Assembly: GCA_047611425.1 (NCBI GenBank)
Contig: JBLFWJ010000167.1
Coordinates: forward strand, 1 to 7,203
DNA length: 7,203 nt
Direction of reading: 5' to 3'
DNA from: JBLFWJ01 sp047611425
Lineage (GTDB): Bacteria; Bacteroidota; Bacteroidia; UBA10329
A program made the position numbers and the translations under genes. Of the stretch, positions 1 through 5,760 are shown in pieces; within the stretch, counting starts at the first letter, position 1; each line of letters begins with the position of its first letter. A model generated the notes under the pieces. It ran no database searches and was not told the origin of the DNA. It saw only the letters and a list, made by a program, of their open reading frames with translations.

Positions 1-125
1 TTTGCGGTAAGAGTTGCCCAAGGAAATGTGAATAATGAAATCTTTAGGACCCCCTGAGAAATTAGGAATCTCAGAACACTGCCCAAACCACCACCTAAGA
101 AAACGAGCGCAATTTTCTCAATCAT
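1..125 (-). CDS. crcB: CrcB/FluC fluoride channel, N-terminal part (gene runs off the window)
   Basis: This is the first 41 codons of a gene that continues beyond base 1. The translation begins MIEKIALVFLGGGLGSVLRF and has the family's opening pattern, a GGGxGxxxR turn at residues 11-19, and then FPWATL at residues 34-39. The next codon begins AA, which fits the conserved Asn of the GTLxxN motif. The usual Gly of that motif is Ala37 here. CrcB/FluC proteins are about 120-130 residues long, have four membrane helices, and form dual-topology dimers that export fluoride. The ATG lies inside the end of the upstream phosphatase gene (ATGATTGA, 8-base overlap), so translation is probably coupled. 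No fluoride riboswitch can be placed, because the gene has no leader of its own. The family call is fairly firm despite the short fragment. Confidence 0.8.
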   Translation of the reverse strand, partial: MIEKIALVFLGGGLGSVLRFLISQGVLKISLFTFPWATLTA

Positions 126-696
126 CGGACTTTAGTCTAGATGAAACAAGTTTGTGCCCGTAAGCAGAAAAAACGGCCATTACCCCACCAAAGACCCAGC
201 CTACTATTACATCTGAGGGATAATGAACACCCAAATACACTCTACTAATCCCAACAAAAACACTCCATACAATCAACAGCCATGACCAATTTTTCCAGTG
301 ATCCTTCATTGATATGAATAGAAAGACAGATAAGGCCATTGTATTCGAAGCGTGGGATGAAATAAAACCAAATTTTCCACCACATTTACCTGCCACTAAA
401 TCGATACTTTCTTTAAGTAAATGTTCATGACACGGTCTGAGCCGCTCAAATTGATTTTTGAATAGTTGAACTGAAAGTTGGTCAGATAAAGTAATAAGCA
501 ACCCAACAAAAAGAACTAAAAGAATTGTACCCTTTAAGCCTTTAAACCGATAAATCAGCCATAGCAAAACAGCATACATTGCAATCCAGATCCATTTGGA
601 ACTGAATAGCAACATAATCTGATCCATAATTGCTCCTCCCGACCCATTGATGGCTAGCAACAAGGAATGGTCGAAAGAAATCAATTGACCCCACAT
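118..696 (-). CDS. PAP2-family membrane phosphatase
   Basis: A 192-residue integral membrane protein with the three phosphatase motifs of the PAP2 (acid phosphatase/vanadium haloperoxidase) superfamily: C1 K80-x6-R87-P88, C2 SSHAS at 113-117 (a variant of PSGH), and C3 S151-R152-x5-H158-x3-D162. His115 and His158 are the expected catalytic residues. Hydrophobic segments lie near residues 36-50, 56-72, 119-130, 138-150 and 163-178. Such enzymes remove phosphate from lipid phosphates, for example undecaprenyl pyrophosphate, phosphatidylglycerol phosphate or lipid A, with the active site facing the periplasm. The substrate cannot be told from sequence. The loop between C1 and C2 (residues 89-110) has three Cys or His-rich positions (C89, H90, H92, C105). 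The gene starts 6 bases after the stop of the T9SS gene and overlaps crcB by 8 bases, so it sits inside an operon. Confidence 0.88.
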   Translation of the reverse strand: MWGQLISFDHSLLLAINGSGGAIMDQIMLLFSSKWIWIAMYAVLLWLIYRFKGLKGTILLVLFVGLLITLSDQLSVQLFKNQFERLRPCHEHLLKESIDLVAGKCGGKFGFISSHASNTMALSVFLFISMKDHWKNWSWLLIVWSVFVGISRVYLGVHYPSDVIVGWVFGGVMAVFSAYGHKLVSSRLKSDD

Positions 697-702
697 TATG
701 GA

Positions 703-1698
703 TCAATGTATAATCTGAATCTTATTGAACGATGGCCCAATTGGACTATTAGACCTTAAAAAATAGGTGCCGTTTTGCAATGAACTAACATCCATTATAG
801 ATTGGTTGCCGCTACCGCTTCTGGCATCTAAACCCTGAACAAACCTACCGTCCAAACTAAACAGAGACAGACTCTCAATTATTGAATTTGAATCCCACGT
901 TATCGTTAGTTCGGAAGAAGCCGGATTAGGGTAAAATTGAAGAACCTGATTGCCAGCGGTTTCAGAAATACCGACAGGACTTTCGCTATTGTACGTCATT
1001 ACTGGAAAGATTGCCATATCAATATCCAAATCCCAGCCAAAGTCGTTATTTAAAACAGAAATCCACGTGCCATCACCATGTCTATCCCAAGCATTATCTA
1101 ACATTCCAGCATCACCATCCAACGTGGACATTAGCCCAACGGTATCGCCAACAGCCAATTCTGAAAGATAAACGACAACAGCAAATGCAGAAGAAAACGT
1201 ATAATTCAGGCTATCTGCAACAGGAAATTCAAATTCTGTAAACCCTCCCGAAGTATCGATATCTGACACAAAAATTGATCCTGAAAACACGGCCTCTATT
1301 CCAGGACTTATAGAATCAGAAATCAAGGTTCCTGGAGCAACTAACGACCCTCCATCTACACTTACACCTACACCATCGAGCTTATGTAAACCTACATTTA
1401 GCTTTGAAGTAGGATCCAATGAATGAAAACGTTTCGCGCCAAATTTGAATAAAACCTTTTCAAGTTTCCCGAAATATGAGAAGTTAAACACTTGTGCCTT
1501 AGCTTGATCCCCGTAGCCGTTATTTCCGAATACGTACCCGCCATTAGGCGACTGATAAAGCGTTTCAGTACCAGTCTGATAAGAAACCCAATTAAGCGTA
1601 TCCGTCACAATTCCGGGTAGGTCTTGTGCTTTTAAAGAAAAACTCTGGCCAATCTGCATAACAAACAGAAAGGCCAGAGCGTAGTTTAATCGATTCAT
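703..1698 (-). CDS. Secreted protein with T9SS type A sorting domain (331 aa)
   Basis: A signal peptide occupies about residues 1-24 (hydrophobic LNYALAFLFVMQIG, probable cleavage before Gln25 in LKAQ). That leaves an N-terminal Gln, as is common for Bacteroidota exported proteins. Residues about 40-235 form an all-beta, Asp/Gly-rich region with no recognised enzyme motif and no Cys. Residues 251-331 are a type IX secretion C-terminal domain, with FYPNPASSELTI, an LDGRFV strand, LQNGTYFLR and a final KIQIIH. By family knowledge this domain directs export across the outer membrane and is usually cut off when the protein is attached to the surface or released. The middle region resembles residues about 391-537 of the upstream T9SS protein in strand order. 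The gene begins 21 bases after that gene and ends 6 bases before the phosphatase gene. The role is unknown; adhesin or surface-structure component is a guess. Confidence 0.85.
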   Translation of the reverse strand: MNRLNYALAFLFVMQIGQSFSLKAQDLPGIVTDTLNWVSYQTGTETLYQSPNGGYVFGNNGYGDQAKAQVFNFSYFGKLEKVLFKFGAKRFHSLDPTSKLNVGLHKLDGVGVSVDGGSLVAPGTLISDSISPGIEAVFSGSIFVSDIDTSGGFTEFEFPVADSLNYTFSSAFAVVVYLSELAVGDTVGLMSTLDGDAGMLDNAWDRHGDGTWISVLNNDFGWDLDIDMAIFPVMTYNSESPVGISETAGNQVLQFYPNPASSELTITWDSNSIIESLSLFSLDGRFVQGLDARSGSGNQSIMDVSSLQNGTYFLRSNSPIGPSFNKIQIIH

Positions 1699-1719
1699 AT
1701 AGTTGTCTAAACGCTAGAA

Positions 1720-3615
1720 TTATTTGGAGATCATCACCTTAGAGGTATGAACGCCATTTTCAGTTGTAATCTTAATGAAGTATGCTCCATTTGCAAGATG
1801 GGAAAGGTCGAGAGCTTTTTTAACCATTCCTGACAATTGTGAATCACTGTGTCTAGCGACAACGGCTCCATCAATGCTCATTACTTCCGTAGTAAGGCGA
1901 TTAGATCCAGCAAGATCTACTTTAATGGTTACAAGACCAGAAGATGGGTTAGGTGAAATTGAGATAGCCGATGAGATATCTGCTTCATTTATGCCATTAG
2001 GATCTTCTAAGACTAATCTAACTCCACTAGCATTTCCATTTGAATAAACTTGATCGTTTGGTATGTATATCATACTTGAGTACCCAGGTTGTGGAACAGT
2101 TAAATCATCAAGAATTTCAATGTCGTTTGTGTTCAAATCACTGAACATTTCAACTGCAGCATAAAATGCGTTGCCAGCTAGGTCGTAAGGCTCATCAAAC
2201 CAAACTGTAACCTCTCCTGAATTTACCTCAGCATTAGTCAATACGTGCACATCACTTTGAATCAATGGGTCAAGCACATTATCGGCATAAATTTCAAGTG
2301 TATCGTGAATTGAAACAATTAGTTCACCGTCAGCAGAACTATTTGAACCTAACAAGAGCTCAATACCAAATACCTCAAGTTCGGTCGCAACGTCATAATA
2401 CGCAAGCACCATCAAACCGTCTTCACCACCAGTGAAATTGTCGGTTCCGATATCAGTCAATTCGTTATTTGGGTAAACTCCAATACCGTCAATTGCGTAT
2501 CGACTTGTAGAAACTTCAAACTCTCTTGTAAGTACATTATTTCCGAATTCTGAACCACCAGATGTATCGGTTTCTGATGTTACAGAGAACGTACCAACAT
2601 AATCTCCTGCATCTAGGGGACCAGAAACAGAAGCATCTTCCAAAAAGGCACTGTCACCAATAGCTAGCATACTTAACGTTGCTAATCCAGCAAAAGGAGT
2701 TGGTCCAGCGAAATCAGCATTAAGTTCCAGGTTGTCTTGAGACGTAGCACCGAAATTGGTCACTTGCGCCCCAATCAACATGGCTTGATCAGTTTGATTC
2801 ATTGGAATTCTACCATACTCTTCGCCAGTTCCATTGTGAGATACATATGCAGATAGCATTTTCGAATCTGCATCTGGTGCGGGTAGAATCATGATATCAT
2901 CTACTACCATATAGTAATGACTTTCAACATCCCAGCTAATTCTGAACATGGCTTGAGAAGAACCTCCCATTATCGAGGTAATGTTAGCTTCAAAAAATCC
3001 ATCTTCCAGCTCATTAACGATATTGTGTTCCAACTCAATCCCTAACGGCCAAGTTGCCCCTCCATCTCCAGAGAATTCAACCAGTGTCAACAATCCAGCA
3101 CCAGCACAACACCAACGAGATACATACTCGAAAGAGAAGACTGCAGCCGGAGTAGATGAAAGGTCAATCATTGGACTAGTGATTGTACCGAGTAATGCAT
3201 CCTGATTGAATACAGGCGGGTTAGAATTTGGATCGACACAGTTAGCCGAATCAGCATCAAAGATCAAAAAGCCGTTGTTAGCCGTTGAAGTCCCTGGCAA
3301 TGTGATTCCAGTTGACCAACATCCGTTAGACGGAGTAGTTGATTTTTTCCAAACCTGACCATTCAAACCACTTTTACCCCAAGCTCCGGCTGTACCGAAA
3401 ACAGAATCTAGTGTATTCACAGCCCCATCGAAATCTTCGCTCCAGACGGCACCTCCACGATTCTCTGCGTTGTTTTCAATCGCATGATGTGCTCTTTCAG
3501 TTGCAACAGACAGTTTGCTCGGGTATACCGGAAACCTATCTGTGGTTTTGTCCTGCGCAAATCCTAGTGCAGGAATCAATGCACAAAAAGCAATTAAAGT
3601 AGATTTTTTAAACAT
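1720..3615 (-). CDS. Large secreted multidomain protein with T9SS type A sorting domain (631 aa)
   Basis: The ORF is open upstream to 3696, but ATG 3615 is chosen because it begins a clean signal peptide (MFKKSTLIAFCALIPALGFA, cleavage probably before Gln21) and lies about 18 bases after a predicted transcription start. Visible parts: residues about 57-245, a MAM-like jelly-roll opening with VWSEDFDG and closing with VVDDIMIL, as in many Bacteroidota surface proteins; about 253-369, a CARDB-like beta-sandwich with the phrase AQVTNFGATSQDNL; about 391-537, another beta domain resembling the middle of the next gene's product; and 548-631, the T9SS sorting domain (SISPNPSSGLVTIKV, LANGAYFIKI, KVMISK). 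The mature protein has four Cys, at about 99, 126, 169 and 170, all in the first domain, so disulfides are possible. No protease or glycosidase catalytic motif is evident. It is the first gene of the T9SS-PAP2-crcB operon. Adhesion or surface assembly is inferred from the domains only. Confidence 0.87.
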   Translation of the reverse strand: MFKKSTLIAFCALIPALGFAQDKTTDRFPVYPSKLSVATERAHHAIENNAENRGGAVWSEDFDGAVNTLDSVFGTAGAWGKSGLNGQVWKKSTTPSNGCWSTGITLPGTSTANNGFLIFDADSANCVDPNSNPPVFNQDALLGTITSPMIDLSSTPAAVFSFEYVSRWCCAGAGLLTLVEFSGDGGATWPLGIELEHNIVNELEDGFFEANITSIMGGSSQAMFRISWDVESHYYMVVDDIMILPAPDADSKMLSAYVSHNGTGEEYGRIPMNQTDQAMLIGAQVTNFGATSQDNLELNADFAGPTPFAGLATLSMLAIGDSAFLEDASVSGPLDAGDYVGTFSVTSETDTSGGSEFGNNVLTREFEVSTSRYAIDGIGVYPNNELTDIGTDNFTGGEDGLMVLAYYDVATELEVFGIELLLGSNSSADGELIVSIHDTLEIYADNVLDPLIQSDVHVLTNAEVNSGEVTVWFDEPYDLAGNAFYAAVEMFSDLNTNDIEILDDLTVPQPGYSSMIYIPNDQVYSNGNASGVRLVLEDPNGINEADISSAISISPNPSSGLVTIKVDLAGSNRLTTEVMSIDGAVVARHSDSQLSGMVKKALDLSHLANGAYFIKITTENGVHTSKVMISK

Positions 3616-3639
3616 TATTGTTCTTTTGAATTTAGCGAT

Positions 3640-3668
3640 CGAAGATATGCTTTTTTTCACTGGACAAA
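3640..3668 (-). promoter_or_regulatory. Probable Bacteroidota-type promoter for the T9SS operon
   Basis: On the minus strand, TTTG (3668-3665) is followed by 17 bases and then TATCTTCG (3647-3640). This matches the Bacteroidota -33/-7 consensus TTTG...TAnnTTTG with one mismatch in the -7 box. Transcription would begin near 3633, about 18 bases before ATG 3615. That agrees with the chosen start codon and would exclude the 27-residue N-terminal extension. Confidence 0.5.
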
Positions 3669-3678
3669 TTGTCGTGAA
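3656..3678. repeat. Imperfect dyad overlapping the -33 element
   Basis: The arms TTCAC (3656-3660) and GTGAA (3674-3678) enclose an inner pair GACA (3663-3666) and TGTC (3670-3673), with two unpaired bases on one side. The -33 TTTG of the T9SS operon promoter lies inside the dyad. An operator is possible. It is not a terminator on either strand, since its T-run is upstream on the plus strand and reads as an A-run downstream on the minus strand. Confidence 0.25.
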
Positions 3679-3679
3679 T

Positions 3680-3714
3680 AACCCACAAATCCACATAAAT
3701 TTCCTTTGTAGGCT
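3680..3714 (-). terminator. Weak hairpin just after fumC, possible terminator
   Basis: Read on the minus strand, AGCCTACAAA (3714-3705, starting at the last base of the fumC stop) can pair with TTTGTGGGTT (3689-3680). That gives ten pairs including two G-U, around a 15-base loop. The following bases are ATTCAC, so there is no real U-tract. It may help end fumC transcription before the T9SS promoter, but the fit is poor. Confidence 0.25.
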
Positions 3715-5105
3715 TATTTTCCAATCATTTTTTTAGGATCGACCCATTCGTCATATTCTTCTTCAGTCAAGTATCCAAGTGAAAGAGCTGATTCCTTAAG
3801 TGTGGTTCCCTCATCGTGTGCTTTACCAGCAATCTCGGCAGCTTTGTAATAACCGATTTTAGTATTAAGGGCCGTTACCAGCATCAAACTGTTGTTCACA
3901 AGCTCTTGAATCCTTGGATGATTCGGCTCTATGCCCGAAGCACAATGCTCTTCAAAAGAAACACATGCATCTCCAATCAACCTTGCAGATTGAAGGACGT
4001 TGTACGCCATTACGGGCTTAAACACGTTTAACTCATAGTGTCCTTGCGTTCCCGCTACTGTCACCGCCATGTCGTTACCAATTACTTGGGCGCACACCAT
4101 AGTTATTGCCTCACATTGAGTTGGATTGACTTTACCCGGCATTATTGAAGATCCTGGTTCATTCGCAGGAATGATGAGCTCGCCAATTCCACTTCGTGGT
4201 CCGGACGCCATCATTCTAATGTCGTTCGCGATTTTGTTCAATGAAACAGCTAATTGTTTTAACGCTCCATGTGTTTCCACCAAAGCGTCATGAGCAGCCA
4301 GTGCTTCAAATTTATTCTCTGCAGAAACAAATGGAAGACCTGAGAATTCTGCAATCTTCTTCGCTACCAGCTCCGCATAACCGTTAGGAGTATTGATTCC
4401 CGTACCAACGGCTGTACCACCCAAAGCTAGCTCCGATAAATGATCAAGTGTATTTCGCAAAGCCTTTAACCCATGATCCAATTGAGAAACATATCCGCTG
4501 AATTCCTGACCAAGTGTTAAAGGAGTTGCATCCATCAAGTGGGTACGTCCAATCTTAACCACGTCATCAAAATCTTCAGACTTCTTTTGTAGTGTATTCC
4601 TTAGTTGCTCTACACCTGTAATGGTTGTTTCAACCACCATCTTGTAGCAAGCTATATGCATTCCTGTTGGAAAAGTATCGTTTGATGATTGACTTTTGTT
4701 TACATCATCATTCGGCTTTAGTGCTTTATCAGCATCAGACAGTTGACCACCATTCACTACGTGACCACGATTGGCGATTACCTCATTGCAATTCATATTA
4801 CTCTGTGTGCCTGAACCTGTTTGCCAGATTACCAATGGAAATTGATCATCATGTTTTCCATCCAAAATCTCATCACAGACAATCGAGATAAGATCACGCT
4901 TGTCTTCTGCTAAAACACCTAATTCACAGTTTGTGTGAGCCGCTGCTTTTTTCAAATACGCGAATCCATAAACAACCTCAAGAGGCATGCTTGCCGGTGG
5001 TCCAATCTTGAAATTATTTCGAGACCGCTCAGTTTGTGCTCCCCAATATTTGTCTGCGGGCACCTGAACTTCGCCCATCGTGTCTTTTTCTATCCGGTAT
5101 TCCAT
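3714..5105 (-). CDS. fumC: Class II fumarate hydratase (fumarase C)
   Basis: Interconverts fumarate and L-malate in the TCA cycle; it is an iron-independent cytosolic homotetramer of the aspartase/fumarase superfamily. The ORF is open to 5135, but the family N-terminus MEYRIEKDTMGEVQVPADKY begins at ATG 5105, giving 463 residues, the usual length. Diagnostic stretches are WGAQTERSRNNF (21-32), TGSGTQSNMNCNE (96-108), SSNDTFPT (140-147), GRTHLMDATPLTLGQE (186-201, catalytic-site His189), and the superfamily signature GSSIMPGKVNP (318-328), whose flexible loop carries the catalytic Ser. TGINTP and the KVNPTQCEA substrate region favour fumarase over aspartase or argininosuccinate lyase. It appears to be a single-gene unit between the T9SS operon and a plus-strand small gene. 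The leader before the ATG is AT-rich with no Shine-Dalgarno sequence. No convincing promoter was found in the 141-base gap. Confidence 0.97.
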   Translation of the reverse strand: MEYRIEKDTMGEVQVPADKYWGAQTERSRNNFKIGPPASMPLEVVYGFAYLKKAAAHTNCELGVLAEDKRDLISIVCDEILDGKHDDQFPLVIWQTGSGTQSNMNCNEVIANRGHVVNGGQLSDADKALKPNDDVNKSQSSNDTFPTGMHIACYKMVVETTITGVEQLRNTLQKKSEDFDDVVKIGRTHLMDATPLTLGQEFSGYVSQLDHGLKALRNTLDHLSELALGGTAVGTGINTPNGYAELVAKKIAEFSGLPFVSAENKFEALAAHDALVETHGALKQLAVSLNKIANDIRMMASGPRSGIGELIIPANEPGSSIMPGKVNPTQCEAITMVCAQVIGNDMAVTVAGTQGHYELNVFKPVMAYNVLQSARLIGDACVSFEEHCASGIEPNHPRIQELVNNSLMLVTALNTKIGYYKAAEIAGKAHDEGTTLKESALSLGYLTEEEYDEWVDPKKMIGK

Positions 5106-5197
5106 AATTAATCTTGAATTGAAATGAAAGTGCAAACATGGTCGATCTGATTGTGAATAACCACCATAATTTGTTTGAAAACTGACTGATCTTTCTG

Positions 5198-5229
5198 TTT
5201 GCGTGGTTTAAGTCGAACGCTTAATTTCG
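5198..5229 (+). promoter_or_regulatory. Probable promoter of the small membrane protein gene
   Basis: TTTG (5198-5201), 20 bases, then TAATTTCG (5222-5229) match the Bacteroidota TTTG...TAnnTTTG promoter with one mismatch, the same T-to-C change seen in the T9SS operon promoter. Transcription would start near 5236, about 11 bases before ATG 5247. The alternative upstream TTG start (5199) falls inside the -33 box and would not be transcribed. Confidence 0.45.
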
Positions 5230-5242
5230 GCCCAAATTCGAC
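5212..5242. repeat. Dyad bracketing the -7 box, possible operator
   Basis: A perfect 6-base inverted repeat, GTCGAA (5212-5217) and TTCGAC (5237-5242), spans the -7 box and predicted start of the plus-strand promoter. A second nested pair, AATTT (5223-5227) and AAATT (5234-5238), lies within it. The position suits a repressor site, but six-base arms with a 19-base gap can occur by chance. Confidence 0.25.
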
Positions 5243-5246
5243 ACTA

Positions 5247-5417
5247 ATGACCTACGTAGGCTTATTCGCAGTTTTTTCTTTTATAATGTTGGGATTCTGG
5301 TGCATGGCATTCATGATTTCCTTCATTCCCGTAATGGCCACAATGCTTTTCTTGGAAAGATTCAGTCCAGAATTGGGGGAGAAAGTTGCTAGCGCAATGG
5401 GAGGCGACAACCTCTAA
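5247..5417 (+). CDS. Small membrane protein of unknown function (56 aa)
   Basis: The only plus-strand gene in the window; I do not recognise its family. From ATG 5247 it encodes MTYVGLFAVFSFIMLGFWCM and then a further hydrophobic run to about residue 36. That is either one long or two short membrane helices split near Pro28, followed by a polar, partly charged tail (ERFSPELGEKVASAMGGDNL). There is one Cys (19). The reading frame is open back to a TTG at 5199, but ATG 5247 is preferred because the upstream part overlaps the promoter. Independent support that it is real: a promoter match ending at 5229, a dyad around that promoter, and an intrinsic terminator at 5450-5472, 33 bases past the stop. 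It lies divergent from fumC and convergent with the arsC-like gene, with 4 bases between the two stop codons. Function unknown. Confidence 0.6.
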   Translation: MTYVGLFAVFSFIMLGFWCMAFMISFIPVMATMLFLERFSPELGEKVASAMGGDNL

Positions 5418-5421
5418 ACCG

Positions 5422-5760
5422 CTAAAGCAGGTCTTTTACATTTTCCGGTGGTCGTCCTAGGACGGCCTTTTTGCCTTTTATCACAATCGGTCGCTCAATC
5501 AATTTTGGATATTTGATCATGGCATCAATCCATTGATCATCCGATAGGTCTTTGCCCTTGTAGTTCTCCTTGAAATCCGCCTCGCCTCTTCGCAGCAGTT
5601 CGTAAGGTTTGATTCCAAGTAAATCAATCACGGACTTCAACTCCTCCCTGGATGGAATGTCATTCAGGTATTCGATTATCTCTGGCTCTATGCCCGCATC
5701 AGTTATTATCTGAAGGGTCTGACGGCTTTTACTACACCTCGGATTATGATAGATTTTCAT
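5422..5760 (-). CDS. ArsC/YfgD-family thioredoxin-fold protein (putative glutaredoxin-type arsenate reductase)
   Basis: A 112-residue protein of the ArsC (glutaredoxin-coupled) family. The active-site loop is HNPRCSKSRQTL (residues 5-16), with Cys9 in the CxxS arrangement. The three anion-binding arginines of the family are present: R57 or R58 in LLRRGE, R90 in ERPIV, R103 in GRPPE. The HNPRCSKSR form is that of E. coli YfgD rather than HNPACGTSR of plasmid ArsC, and there are no ars genes nearby, so arsenate reduction is a family label rather than a demonstrated role. The start could be GTG 5763 or ATG 5760. ATG is preferred because it shares its A with the prfB stop (TGATG), which implies termination-reinitiation. 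The last codons also encode, on the other strand, the terminator of the convergent small gene. Confidence 0.88.
   Translation of the reverse strand: MKIYHNPRCSKSRQTLQIITDAGIEPEIIEYLNDIPSREELKSVIDLLGIKPYELLRRGEADFKENYKGKDLSDDQWIDAMIKYPKLIERPIVIKGKKAVLGRPPENVKDLL
5450..5472 (+). terminator. Intrinsic terminator for the plus-strand small gene, inside the arsC-like CDS
   Basis: Read on the plus strand, GGTCGTC (5450-5456), loop CTAG (5457-5460), GACGGCC (5461-5467), then TTTTT (5468-5472). The stem is seven pairs with one G-U, GC-rich, and directly followed by a T-run, which is the classic rho-independent layout. The core CGTCCTAGGACG is a perfect 12-base palindrome. On the minus strand no T-run follows, so it acts in one direction only. 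It lies 33 bases after the small gene's stop and within codons for the KKAVLGRP segment of the arsC-like protein. Confidence 0.6.

Noticed and set aside
840..847. TAGGTTTG on the minus strand inside the shorter T9SS gene, as an internal promoter for the phosphatase
   Set aside because: It matches the -7 consensus, but no -33 box is at the right distance and it lies within coding sequence. A chance match is likely.
3339..3602. Plus-strand open frame of 87 codons opposite the large T9SS gene
   Set aside because: Low-complexity shadow of the well-supported minus-strand gene, with no domain or leader. The other plus-strand frames opposite genes were rejected for the same reason.
3616..3696. A 27-residue N-terminal extension of the large T9SS protein (MWICGLF...)
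   Set aside because: It would place the signal peptide internally, and it overlaps the predicted promoter. ATG 3615 starts a standard signal peptide.
5106..5135. A 10-residue N-terminal extension of fumarase (MHFHFNSRLI)
   Set aside because: Class II fumarases begin at or near the MEYRIEKDTMGE segment, and the extra residues have no family counterpart.
5133..5140. CATGTTTG on the minus strand as a -7 box for fumC
   Set aside because: It has one mismatch at the important first base, and no TTTG or TTG lies 17-23 bases upstream. It is too weak to list as a promoter.
5199..5246. TTG start adding 16 residues to the small membrane protein
   Set aside because: The TTG lies in the -33 box of the best promoter match and the extra residues are upstream of the predicted transcription start.
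5453..5464. The perfect palindrome CGTCCTAGGACG as a protein-binding or recombination site
   Set aside because: The flanking pairs and the T-run directly after it are explained more simply by an intrinsic terminator.
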